NCBI GenBank assembly: GCA_002362735.1
Contig: DEUU01000047.1
Coordinates: forward strand, 21,916 to 31,351
Direction: 5' to 3'
Source of the DNA: Dehalococcoidia bacterium UBA3254
GTDB lineage: Bacteria > Chloroflexota > Dehalococcoidia > Dehalococcoidales > UBA3254
Length of the DNA stretch: 9,436 bases
The translations under genes and the position numbers were made by a program. Shown one piece after another: positions 1-6,394 of the stretch (the first letter of the stretch is position 1; every line of letters begins with the position of its first letter). The notes under the pieces were generated by a model that worked only from the letters and a program-made list of their open reading frames with translations, did not search any database and was not told the origin of the DNA.

Positions 1-39
1 AGTATTTTATTGTAGAATGATTCTAGAGGCTCTAAATCT

Positions 40-1422
40 ATGGCAGCATGGTATCAATGGCTTTCCGCCAATTGGATCCTGATCGTAGTCCCGGTTTTTG
101 TTTTTCTCGCCGTCTACGCGATTGGACTATGGTTGAGAATCACTCTATACCGCGCTTTCCCAAGCTGGACAGGCTGGAGCAAATGGAGAGGAAGAAAGGC
201 AGTAGGTGATTCTATCAGACGGCCGATAGTTGACTGGTTTATTCTCCTGGGAGCTTTTTTGGCAATCCAGAGCTCGGCTTTAGATCCTGAATATAAGAGT
301 CTTTCCGGTCATATTATCTCCAGTTTATTCATTGCCTATTTTGCTTTTATTTTAATCAATGTTGGAGAAAAACTGATCCGCCTGTATAATCCCGACGGAG
401 AAGGTCAGCGGCGCAATATCAATATAGAAATCAATGCGTTGCGCATTACCGTGATTATCGTCGGCGCGTTAATCATCCTGGATATATGGGGCTTCCCGGT
501 TAACCCGATACTTTTAGTGATCGCGGTTATCCTCCTGGTAGCTGGTCTGGCACTTCGGGACGCCATTCCCAACTATCTGGTCAGCATGCAAATGTCTTCC
601 GGACGGCAGATCAAGGCGGGGGATTTTATAAAACTGGATAGTGGTGAAGCAGGTCAGGTCACCTCCATTACCTGGCAAAATACCCAGATCAAATCACTTC
701 AGGGAAATACCATCATTATTCCGAACAGCAAACTCGCCCGGGCGACGGTGGTAAATTACGGCCGGCCCCTTAAGAAAGCAACCTCTCCCTTCCATTTTTA
801 TACCCGTTTACATCTGCGTGAATTGACCGGACTTAAAGCCCGTAACCTGACGGAGCTGCTTAACATCTTGAAAGATATGCCGGATCCGGTGGTTTATTAC
901 CACGTCCACCGCTTTTTGGAAGAGCATCTGTATCTGACTCCTGAACCTGCCAACGATTTCGCAATATGGATTAATAACACCCTCGGGAATGATATCCTGG
1001 GAGAAAGACTGGCCAGCATAGATATCTTCAATCTCCCCAATATCGGAGCAGTCAAACAGCGTCTTATTGACACTGTCCAGGACTACTTGCGAAACTACCC
1101 GGACTCCCGCACCGCTCCTGACGAAGAAGAGTTCCATTTTATCCGCTCAATCAGTTATATCCTGCCTACACCTTACATCGCTCATGATCTGGGAGAGTTC
1201 GTGGAGATACTACGCAAGGTGACCATTGATTCCATCTATTTTCATATTTATGAGGCCAGACTCAGATTGCAAAAAGGCACCAATGATTTTTCTATCTGGA
1301 TTTCGGATGCGCTGGGTGAGAAGGACCTGGCAGACCGGATTGCTAACATTGATCCCTACATTTATACACTGGAAAACTTGCGCCAGCGCATTATCGAGCA
1401 GGTAGAAAGAGATATTAAATAA
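40..1422 (+). CDS. MscS-family mechanosensitive channel with tandem C-terminal DUF5752-like domains
   Basis: Predicted inner-membrane mechanosensitive ion channel that would release solutes on hypo-osmotic shock. Hydrophobic segments lie at about residues 12-36, 63-80, 91-113 and 132-172; the last includes the pore-lining helix and runs into the MscS beta domain at about 185-241 (GDFIKL near 195, then IPNSKL near 227). After residue 245 the protein departs from the usual MscS layout. Two similar ~100-residue units follow, at 251-350 and 365-458. Both open with FHF and share an NDF-x-IWI...LG...L..R.A.ID signature (305-328 and 415-438). From memory these resemble DUF5752; this needs an HMM check. 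E. coli MscS has 286 residues, so 460 reflects the added units. The ATG at 40 has AGAGG at 25-29, spacing 10. The glycosyltransferase follows after 92 bp on the same strand, suggesting one osmotic-response transcription unit. Confidence 0.85.
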   Translation: MAAWYQWLSANWILIVVPVFVFLAVYAIGLWLRITLYRAFPSWTGWSKWRGRKAVGDSIRRPIVDWFILLGAFLAIQSSALDPEYKSLSGHIISSLFIAYFAFILINVGEKLIRLYNPDGEGQRRNINIEINALRITVIIVGALIILDIWGFPVNPILLVIAVILLVAGLALRDAIPNYLVSMQMSSGRQIKAGDFIKLDSGEAGQVTSITWQNTQIKSLQGNTIIIPNSKLARATVVNYGRPLKKATSPFHFYTRLHLRELTGLKARNLTELLNILKDMPDPVVYYHVHRFLEEHLYLTPEPANDFAIWINNTLGNDILGERLASIDIFNLPNIGAVKQRLIDTVQDYLRNYPDSRTAPDEEEFHFIRSISYILPTPYIAHDLGEFVEILRKVTIDSIYFHIYEARLRLQKGTNDFSIWISDALGEKDLADRIANIDPYIYTLENLRQRIIEQVERDIK

Positions 1423-1434
1423 ACAGGAGGAGTC

Positions 1435-1464
1435 ATGAGTTATAAGTTCAACGTTTCAGGTTAG
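1435..1464 (+). CDS. Possible 9-codon leader peptide upstream of treT
   Basis: ATG at 1435 lies 4 nt after a textbook AGGAGG (1425-1430) and opens a nine-residue frame (MSYKFNVSG) that stops at TAG 1462-1464. It is out of frame with the downstream glycosyltransferase, which has no good ribosome binding site of its own. Most of its codons lie in the 5' arm of the 1439-1497 stem-loop, so translating it would unfold the hairpin. It may be a regulatory leader peptide, or the stranded original N-terminus of treT after an insertion or frameshift. Nothing shows that the peptide itself has a function. Confidence 0.35.
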   Translation: MSYKFNVSG

Positions 1465-1497
1465 TCTGCAACTTTTCCAAAACGTAAAACTTATAAC
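1439..1497 (+). promoter_or_regulatory. Large stem-loop in the treT leader
   Basis: An imperfect inverted repeat: 1439-1456 pairs with 1480-1497 at 16 of 18 positions (10 bp, a 2x2 internal mismatch, then 6 bp), with a 23-nt loop. It sits between a strong AGGAGG (1425-1430) and the first in-frame treT ATG (1515). GAGT at 1430-1433 can additionally pair with ACTC at 1503-1506; with that helix formed, the AGGAG at 1425-1429 would lie about 8 nt from the treT ATG. It has no T tract, so it is not a simple terminator. It could be a translational control element, a transcript-stability element, or a small palindromic insertion. Confidence 0.6.
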
Positions 1498-1514
1498 AAA
1501 ATACTCACAATTTT

Positions 1515-2765
1515 ATGGTTCGCGAAGAGCATCATGGCCAGTCCGGAGCCCGGATTGAAGACTACGAACCGATCGTCGGCCGCGGATATATCGAAGAACT
1601 GCGCCTGCTGGGCGCCCGTTTGTCCGGGAAGATAATCCAGAATATTAATTCTACCTTCGTGGGGGGAGGTGTAGCGGAAATATTGTCCCATTTAGTACCG
1701 CTGTGCAATCAGATCGGCGTTGATATTCACTGGGATATCATTAAGGGCACCGGCGCTTTTTTTGACGTCACTAAAAAATTCCATAATGCGCTTCACGGCA
1801 AGCAAGATAACGTCACTCCCGAAGAGTTTTCCCTTTTTATGGAGACTACCCGGAAGAATCTGAACGAGATGCAGATCTACGGAGACATCATCTTCATCCA
1901 TGACCCGCAACCGGCAGCTCTAATTCAGAAGAGAAAAGAGATCGGAAAAAACTGGGTCTGGCGTTGCCATATCGACCTTTCCAATCCAAACCCACAGGTC
2001 TGGGGATTTTTAAGAGACTTTGTTGTCAGTTATGACTCGGCTGTTTTTTCTTCGCCAAACTTCGCACAAAAACTTCCCATCCACCAATACCTTATCCCGC
2101 CATCTATCGACCCCCTGAGCGATAAAAATCGAGACCTGCTTCCGGAGACTATCAATTCCGTAATGCGCAAGTTTAACCTTGATCCGACTAAACCCATGGT
2201 CCTGCAGGTCTCGCGTTTCGATTACCTTAAAGACCCCATTGGAGTAATTACAGCCTTCGAAAGAGTCCGGCGTACCCTGGACTGCCAGCTTGTCCTGGCA
2301 GGAGGTACTGCCAGCGACGATCCGGAATCAATTAAAGTCCTTCATGAAGTCCGGGAAAGAGCCGCCGGCAATCTTGACATTCATATCCTGGATATTCCTC
2401 CTAACAGCGATATTGAAATTAATGCCCTCCAGAGGGCGTCCACGGTAGTGATGCAAAAATCGCTCAAGGAAGGATTCGCTTTAACAGTGAGCGAAGCCCT
2501 CTGGAAAAAGAAACCGGTTATCGCTTCTGCGGTTGGCGGCATTCCTCTACAGGTTAAGAACCGCTTTACCGGACTCCTCGTGCACAGCATTGATGGAGCC
2601 GTTTATGCTCTGCGGCAGATCCTGACCAATAAGGAATACGCTAACTGGCTGGGAGAAAACGGCTATCAACACGTCAAACAGAACTTTCTGATCACCCGCG
2701 AACTCAGAGATTATCTGCTGGTTTTCATCGCTCTTTTTTCTCCAGGTGATGTTGTCTACCTTTAG
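1515..2765 (+). CDS. treT: TreT-like trehalose synthase / GT4 glycosyltransferase
   Basis: A GT-B fold retaining glycosyltransferase closely resembling TreT, which joins a nucleotide-diphosphate glucose to glucose to make trehalose; other GT4 activities remain possible. Family hallmarks visible: IEDYEPIVG (14-22), the glycine-rich loop GGGVAEIL (50-57), VTKKFHNALHG (85-95), the donor-site SRFDYLKDP (233-241), and the EX7E motif with E319 and E327 (EGFALTVSE), followed by GGIPLQV. The 416-residue length and the RELRDYLLVF ending fit a full-length family member. The frame is closed upstream by TAA at 1494-1496, so ATG 1515 is the only usable ATG, yet it lacks a clear Shine-Dalgarno site; the strong AGGAGG is 85 nt upstream, across a stem-loop. 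It lies downstream of the MscS-type channel on the same strand, fitting a shared role in osmotic balance. Confidence 0.85.
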   Translation: MVREEHHGQSGARIEDYEPIVGRGYIEELRLLGARLSGKIIQNINSTFVGGGVAEILSHLVPLCNQIGVDIHWDIIKGTGAFFDVTKKFHNALHGKQDNVTPEEFSLFMETTRKNLNEMQIYGDIIFIHDPQPAALIQKRKEIGKNWVWRCHIDLSNPNPQVWGFLRDFVVSYDSAVFSSPNFAQKLPIHQYLIPPSIDPLSDKNRDLLPETINSVMRKFNLDPTKPMVLQVSRFDYLKDPIGVITAFERVRRTLDCQLVLAGGTASDDPESIKVLHEVRERAAGNLDIHILDIPPNSDIEINALQRASTVVMQKSLKEGFALTVSEALWKKKPVIASAVGGIPLQVKNRFTGLLVHSIDGAVYALRQILTNKEYANWLGENGYQHVKQNFLITRELRDYLLVFIALFSPGDVVYL

Positions 2766-2777
2766 CTTTCCTCTCTC

Positions 2778-2842
2778 TTACCAAAGCTTCTTGATTTATG
2801 ATATGATAAGCTCAACAGGGTATCCCCTGACCATACCCCTGA
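2778..2842 (+). promoter_or_regulatory. Candidate promoter and operator repeats of the HTH gene
   Basis: A possible sigma-70 promoter: TTACCA (2778-2783), an 18-bp spacer, TATGAT (2802-2807). Just downstream lie an inverted repeat GGGTAT...ATACCC (2818-2823 and 2833-2838) and a direct repeat CCCCTGA at 12-bp spacing (2824-2830 and 2836-2842). The repeats would fall around or just after the start of transcription, a position suited to repression, plausibly by the helix-turn-helix protein encoded next. The promoter call is weak; the repeats are seen directly. Confidence 0.35.
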
Positions 2843-2863
2843 ATAAATCAAGAGGAGAGGTGC

Positions 2864-3262
2864 ATGGAAAACACCACTACCTATTCTATTTCTGAAGCCG
2901 CTGAACTATTAAATCTGAGCGCTAAAACAATTCGTCGGTACATAAAAGCCGGTAAATTATCTTCCGTTAAAGTCCCCACCAAATTTGGCGATGAATACCG
3001 GATCACGGAAATTCCAGAAGCTCTGAAACAGGAAGCCGCAGCCCAAGCCGAAGCTCAGGCCAAAGTAGATATAGTACCTGCCGGAAACCCGGGGAACCAG
3101 CTTGATCCACAGCAGCTTTATCAGGAAAATATCCGGTTGGCCGCCCAACTGGGGGCTGCTACGGAAAGAATCCGCCAGCTCGAGCAACAGCTTAAATTGC
3201 TGGATGCGCCTCCCCAAACGCCCCCGAAACTGTCCTGGTGGAGACGCATTTTCGGCGGTTAG
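2864..3262 (+). CDS. Small helix-turn-helix (MerR/excisionase-like) coiled-coil protein
   Basis: A 132-residue putative DNA-binding protein. Residues 6-52 form a MerR/excisionase-type winged helix-turn-helix (YSISEAAELLNLSAKTIRRY, then IKAGKLSSVKVPTKFGDEYRI). An Ala/Gln/Glu-rich stretch (53-67) and a Pro/Gly linker follow, then a likely coiled coil at about 84-113 (ENIRLAAQLGAATERIRQLE), then a short basic-aromatic tail SWWRRIFGG. There is no effector-binding domain, so it is not a classical metal- or drug-sensing MerR protein. Similar small HTH, coiled-coil and WWRR-tail proteins occur on chromosomes and mobile elements, mostly without known function. The start ATG has GAGGAGAGG just upstream (about 2852-2860). 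Repeats in its leader may be its own operator. No terminator is evident after it. Confidence 0.75.
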   Translation: MENTTTYSISEAAELLNLSAKTIRRYIKAGKLSSVKVPTKFGDEYRITEIPEALKQEAAAQAEAQAKVDIVPAGNPGNQLDPQQLYQENIRLAAQLGAATERIRQLEQQLKLLDAPPQTPPKLSWWRRIFGG

Positions 3263-3351
3263 ATAGAATCTGACGCGGAGTGTATCATCGTCCGACTACA
3301 TTCCACAATTGGCGCTTTTTGGTACTATTCTTTTGAACCGGTGATTTATAA

Positions 3352-3618
3352 ATCCTTTATCCGACAAGGAGCATTTATTCGGCACCTTTTAATTTAATAG
3401 ACTGCCTCAGAGATATTGCTTCCCAGAACTGCGGCGACCTGTTCGGTGTGGCTGAACTGAATCCAGCCAGAGATATTATTACTGCTCAGGGAGGTCATAG
3501 CCTAGGAGAGTTCCGGAGACTTCACTCCTGCGGGATTTGCGTCGCCTCCTGGCCTCCGGGTCGTAAACGGAAAAATTCTTCCCACTTTAGTACTATTGAG
3601 TTTCGCATTACTCAATGA
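3352..3618 (+). pseudogene. Decayed remnant, possibly of a QueG-like 4Fe-4S protein
   Basis: Between the HTH gene and the lipoprotein gene one frame is open from 3352 to the TGA at 3616-3618 but has no start codon. From 3403 it reads CLRDIASQNCGDLFGVAELN, then ARDIITAQGG and LGEF. This strongly recalls the N-terminus of epoxyqueuosine-reductase-like proteins (GADLFGVADL...AREFI...GGEFLGKFPRAISIG). After GEF the expected PRAISIG is garbled to RRLHSCGI and the resemblance fades. No iron-sulfur cysteine clusters or corrinoid domain remain. I read it as the relic of a gene that lost its start and most of its body. The family assignment is from memory and moderate. Confidence 0.4.
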
Positions 3619-3632
3619 TATACTTTTCAATC

Positions 3633-3661
3633 TTGATTATCCTTTTCCTTTATACTAAAAT
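3633..3661 (+). promoter_or_regulatory. Candidate sigma-70 promoter of the lipoprotein gene
   Basis: TTGATT (3633-3638), a 17-bp spacer, and TAAAAT (3656-3661): 4/6 and 5/6 matches at ideal spacing. Transcription would start near 3668, about 20 nt before the lipoprotein ATG. Confidence 0.5.
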
Positions 3662-3687
3662 ACTCTATTACTTAAAAAGAGAAAAAA

Positions 3688-4440
3688 ATGAAAATAAATT
3701 TGTTAGCTCTGGTAATAATAGCCATTACGGTGGTTACCGCCTGCACTTCGACCAGCACGAACCAACCAACTCCCGGTATCTCAACACAGGTTGCTCCCAC
3801 CGTCACGGTCACGGCTAGCCCTGGACCTAACTCTACCGTTACTGTCACTTCTACGGCTACGGTTATCCCTTCTCAGTCCAGTCCATCCTCTCCGGGAACT
3901 CCCACTGTGAGCCCTACCAAAATAACCGAGGCCGACTTTTCAGGTTATAATAACTCGAGCTTTTTCCTGAGTACATACGTCGCCGCTACGGCTACCACTA
4001 TTACCAAAAACGGAACTATTACTTCAGCTCCGGTTTATAATGACGTCTTCGTAGACCTGGATCTGGGCGGCTTTTTTACCAGCAAAGATGCACTCTTACT
4101 AGCCAAAATCCCCAGCATTACCACCCGCGATGATTGGATTTATATGTTTAATTTCCCGGCTTTCAACCTGCCCTTTGTACTTAACATGGGTTATCAGCTT
4201 AATAATCCTGATGCGAAGCTTGAATTCTTCCTTTTAAACAAGTCATATTTTACGGATAATTACGAGAAGAACCCTTTTGGCATCTACGCGGGTACCCTGG
4301 CCAGGAACCCGGTGGTATCAACTCAGGGTATTAGCAGCTATAAAATTAATGACACCGGTAATCTGGTGGCGGTTTTCAGGACGGCCAAAGCAAGCGATAT
4401 CGCAGGCTGGTGGGTTAAGTACGGCGGGAAGCACTATTAG
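3688..4440 (+). CDS. Predicted lipoprotein with Thr/Ser/Pro-rich linker, unknown function
   Basis: A 250-residue exported lipoprotein. It starts with a signal peptide (MKIN then a hydrophobic run to residue 17) and a lipobox VTAC with the modified Cys at 19, predicting an anchor on the outer face of the cytoplasmic membrane. Residues 20-78 are a low-complexity Thr/Ser/Pro/Val linker, typical of surface tethers. Residues 80-250 look like a folded domain rich in aromatic and beta-type segments, with FPAFNLPFVLNMGY near 156 and GNLVAVFR then GWWVKYGG near the end. I do not recognise the domain. The start is supported by the signal peptide; the ribosome site is only a purine run (AAAGAGAAAA). A good promoter lies just upstream. 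The last 26 bp overlap the 3' end of the opposite-strand acyltransferase gene. Confidence 0.75.
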   Translation: MKINLLALVIIAITVVTACTSTSTNQPTPGISTQVAPTVTVTASPGPNSTVTVTSTATVIPSQSSPSSPGTPTVSPTKITEADFSGYNNSSFFLSTYVAATATTITKNGTITSAPVYNDVFVDLDLGGFFTSKDALLLAKIPSITTRDDWIYMFNFPAFNLPFVLNMGYQLNNPDAKLEFFLLNKSYFTDNYEKNPFGIYAGTLARNPVVSTQGISSYKINDTGNLVAVFRTAKASDIAGWWVKYGGKHY

Positions 4441-5377
4441 AAGATAGCTCTCTTATCCCTGTCTCATTATCTTTTATCAAAGGATGAAAGATATACCACT
4501 GGTCGGCAAAAATTCTGGCCATCTCCTCGAGGGCGCTCACGGCACGCTGAGTGAGTTCTCTCGCGTCCTCAGCCAGATTACCTGAGGGGGAGAACGATAT
4601 CGGTTTCCCAATGATACCGTGGAACCGGGTATTGGTTGACCGGACTGTTCCGCAGGGGATGATTTTGGCCCCGGTCCTTAAAGCCATCGCCGCCAACCCG
4701 GCTGGCACTGAAATCGTCTTTTCCCCCAGTTTTGCCGTTATCCCTTTATCATTGTGAGGACTATCGATCATCATCGCCATGATTTCATTTCTTTTAAGGA
4801 CACCCAGCATGTAGAGAATGCCATTGGCTGCTGTCACCAGCTTCAGGCCGGAGTGGGTTCGTGGCCTCTGGATAAATTTATCGAGTCCGGAAGAATCCAT
4901 ATTTTGTACAACGGCATGGATGGGATATCCCTCATAGGCCAGCGCCCGAATACCCAGGTCAAGGTTTCCCATATGGAAGCCGATGATAATCGCACCCCTG
5001 CCTTCAGCCAGGGTACGGTCAACGTTTTCCAGGCCGATTAAGTCGATATCCCTCTTAAAAAAATTTTCTTTATAGGCATATCGCAGAGTATCGACAACTG
5101 ACTTACAATAATTTCTCATTCCAAATCGGGCGTCTTTTCTGACTTCTGGAGAATCCGGTTCCTGGTGAAGGACCGCCGCAATGGCTTTTTTCATGTTACG
5201 GCGACCTCTGGGCCAGAGGTAGTAGATTGAATCCCCCACTACACTGGCGATCGGGTAGCTGAAGAAAGCTGGCAGTCTGCCGGCTGTGACCCGGGCTAGT
5301 TCCAGTAAATAGTAAATCACAAATACTGTCTCTTTTAACTTTCTACCGATAATATACCCAACGTCTTTGCTTGTCAA
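4415..5377 (-). CDS. LpxL/HtrB/PatA-like lysophospholipid acyltransferase family protein
   Basis: A 320-residue membrane-associated acyltransferase that would move a fatty-acyl chain onto a glycolipid or lipid-anchored sugar. Seen: a hydrophobic N-terminal region (about 15-55), the HX4D catalytic motif H135-MGNL-D140 in GFHMGNLDLG, the conserved MMIDSPHND (202-210), VPAGLAAMALRTGAKIIP (224-241), and the late DQWYIFHPLI (292-301) typical of LpxL and mycobacterial PatA. Family members are about 290-310 residues, so this is full length with a short, polar, Ser/Arg-rich tail. That tail is encoded in the overlap with the lipoprotein gene. The start appears to be TTG (5377-5375): no ATG or GTG lies between the in-frame upstream stop and this point, and AAGGA lies 11 nt upstream. 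The substrate is unknown; in an organism without LPS a phosphoglycolipid acceptor is more likely than lipid A. Confidence 0.8.
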   Translation of the reverse strand: MTSKDVGYIIGRKLKETVFVIYYLLELARVTAGRLPAFFSYPIASVVGDSIYYLWPRGRRNMKKAIAAVLHQEPDSPEVRKDARFGMRNYCKSVVDTLRYAYKENFFKRDIDLIGLENVDRTLAEGRGAIIIGFHMGNLDLGIRALAYEGYPIHAVVQNMDSSGLDKFIQRPRTHSGLKLVTAANGILYMLGVLKRNEIMAMMIDSPHNDKGITAKLGEKTISVPAGLAAMALRTGAKIIPCGTVRSTNTRFHGIIGKPISFSPSGNLAEDARELTQRAVSALEEMARIFADQWYIFHPLIKDNETGIRELSSNSASRRT

Positions 5378-5573
5378 TCCTATCTCATTCCTTCTTGCGT
5401 TCGGCTTTCCGGATTATCAAATGGACGCGGTGAACACTTACAGCCAAACTTCTAGAACTCCAAATGTCCAACCTCTCCTGCTCTTTTCGGCACCCATTAC
5501 TAAAGGACTATGGCAAAATCATACTCATAACTTTATATTTACTAGCGAACTAATTAAATAATAACTAAGAGAG

Positions 5574-6224
5574 ATGAGAATGGAAAAAAGAGAAGTAATC
5601 AGGCAATTGGAAGAAAAAATATTTCACTGGAGAGAAGATGGGCTGGATAGCAAAAAGAAGGAAAAATGGGTTCTTTCTTCGGAAGAAGTGATCCTTTTAA
5701 TTGAAGATCTAACTCTCAAAAATATTCAGTACGTTGAAATAGAACATTTAAATAAACAAATTGGCGAAATACAAGATAAATACGAGGAATTATTTAATAG
5801 CTATCCCTGCGGGTGTCTTTCGTTGAATGAAGAAGGCAAAATTAAAGAAGCCAATCTGACTGCTTCGCAGATCCTGGGGACGGAAAAAACTGTGCTGCAA
5901 GACCAGAAATTTGAACAGTACGTCACATTGGACTCTCAACAGGACTTCCAGAATTTTTTTAGCCTCCTGCTTCAGACCGGGACACGCCAAACTCAGAATA
6001 TGATTCTCCAAAATATTACCGGTGCTCCCATTAAATCCAGCCTTTCCGGTATTGCCATCATCGATGCCCAGAAAAAGACATGCCATTGCCGTGTTGTTAT
6101 CAACGAGGCGAAAGACTCCGTCAGCACGGAGGCTACTTTTGAGTCGATGGACCTGAAGAACGATATCAGAGACTACATCCGGCAAAGACTCTACGCCGCC
6201 TTGGCTCAAGAAGCTGTTGTCTAG
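5574..6224 (+). CDS. Stand-alone PAS-domain protein with N-terminal coiled coil
   Basis: A 216-residue soluble, probably sensory protein. A charged helical region (about 1-75, with likely coiled coil around 50-75) leads into one PAS domain (about 70-180): YEELFNSYPCGCLSLNEEGK, ANLTASQILG, then F..YV near 113-117 and the beta strands around 140-176. Such domains bind small ligands or cofactors and are usually fused to histidine kinases, cyclases or transcription activators. Here no output domain follows; the protein ends in a ~35-residue helix. It may act by protein-protein contact or be a remnant of a larger sensor. The second ATG at 5580 (MEKREV) fits the AGAGAG ribosome site (5569-5573 region) better than the first ATG at 5574. 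A strong terminator follows, separating it from the phosphate transporter. Confidence 0.75.
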   Translation: MRMEKREVIRQLEEKIFHWREDGLDSKKKEKWVLSSEEVILLIEDLTLKNIQYVEIEHLNKQIGEIQDKYEELFNSYPCGCLSLNEEGKIKEANLTASQILGTEKTVLQDQKFEQYVTLDSQQDFQNFFSLLLQTGTRQTQNMILQNITGAPIKSSLSGIAIIDAQKKTCHCRVVINEAKDSVSTEATFESMDLKNDIRDYIRQRLYAALAQEAVV

Positions 6225-6267
6225 TGTTTAAAAATAATTGAACTGCTCTCTTACCGTAATTAATGAT

Positions 6268-6300
6268 GTTGGACGACCTTTAAAAGTCGTCCAACTTTTA
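6268..6300 (+). terminator. Rho-independent terminator after the PAS gene
   Basis: A perfect 10-bp stem GTTGGACGAC (6268-6277) / GTCGTCCAAC (6286-6295), an 8-nt loop, and TTTTTA immediately after. It lies 44 bp past the PAS stop codon and just before the phosphate-responsive promoter, insulating pit from read-through. Confidence 0.85.
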
Positions 6301-6314
6301 TGTCCTTACAAAAT

Positions 6315-6371
6315 TTAACATTCTCTTAACATTGGCTTAAGGTTTATTTAACATCGCCCTGTTATTATAAT
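6315..6371 (+). promoter_or_regulatory. Pho-box array and promoter of the phosphate transporter gene
   Basis: Four hexamers start at exactly 11-bp intervals: TTAACA 6315, TTAACA 6326, TTAAGG 6337, TTAACA 6348. The last ends 12 bp before a perfect -10 TATAAT (6366-6371), and no good -35 element is present. Direct TTAACA-like repeats about 11 bp apart are the known recognition pattern of PhoP (Bacillus) and resemble the 11-bp repeat units of PhoB boxes, which replace the -35 element at activated promoters. The gene downstream imports phosphate, so phosphate-starvation control by a PhoB/PhoP response regulator is a strong inference. Confidence 0.7.
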
Positions 6372-6394
6372 ACGGGATATACAGGGAGAATATC

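Noticed and set aside
1469..1497. A promoter for treT within the leader (TATAAC at 1492)
   Set aside because: There is no acceptable -35 hexamer at the right spacing, and the bases are explained by the stem-loop.
3615..3818. A 67-codon plus-strand ORF overlapping the start of the lipoprotein gene
   Set aside because: It overlaps the well-supported signal peptide and lipobox in another frame, has no ribosome site, and its tail is low-complexity read-through of the repetitive linker.
4469..4492. A 10-bp hairpin (one G-T wobble, 4-nt loop AAAG) just past the lipoprotein stop, as a terminator
   Set aside because: It lies within the acyltransferase coding region and lacks a T tract, so it may reflect coding coincidence; it could still slow transcription, but this is not supported.
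5378..5573. Promoter elements in the gap before the PAS gene
   Set aside because: TATATT near 5534 has no convincing -35 partner; no repeats or hairpins stand out in this gap.
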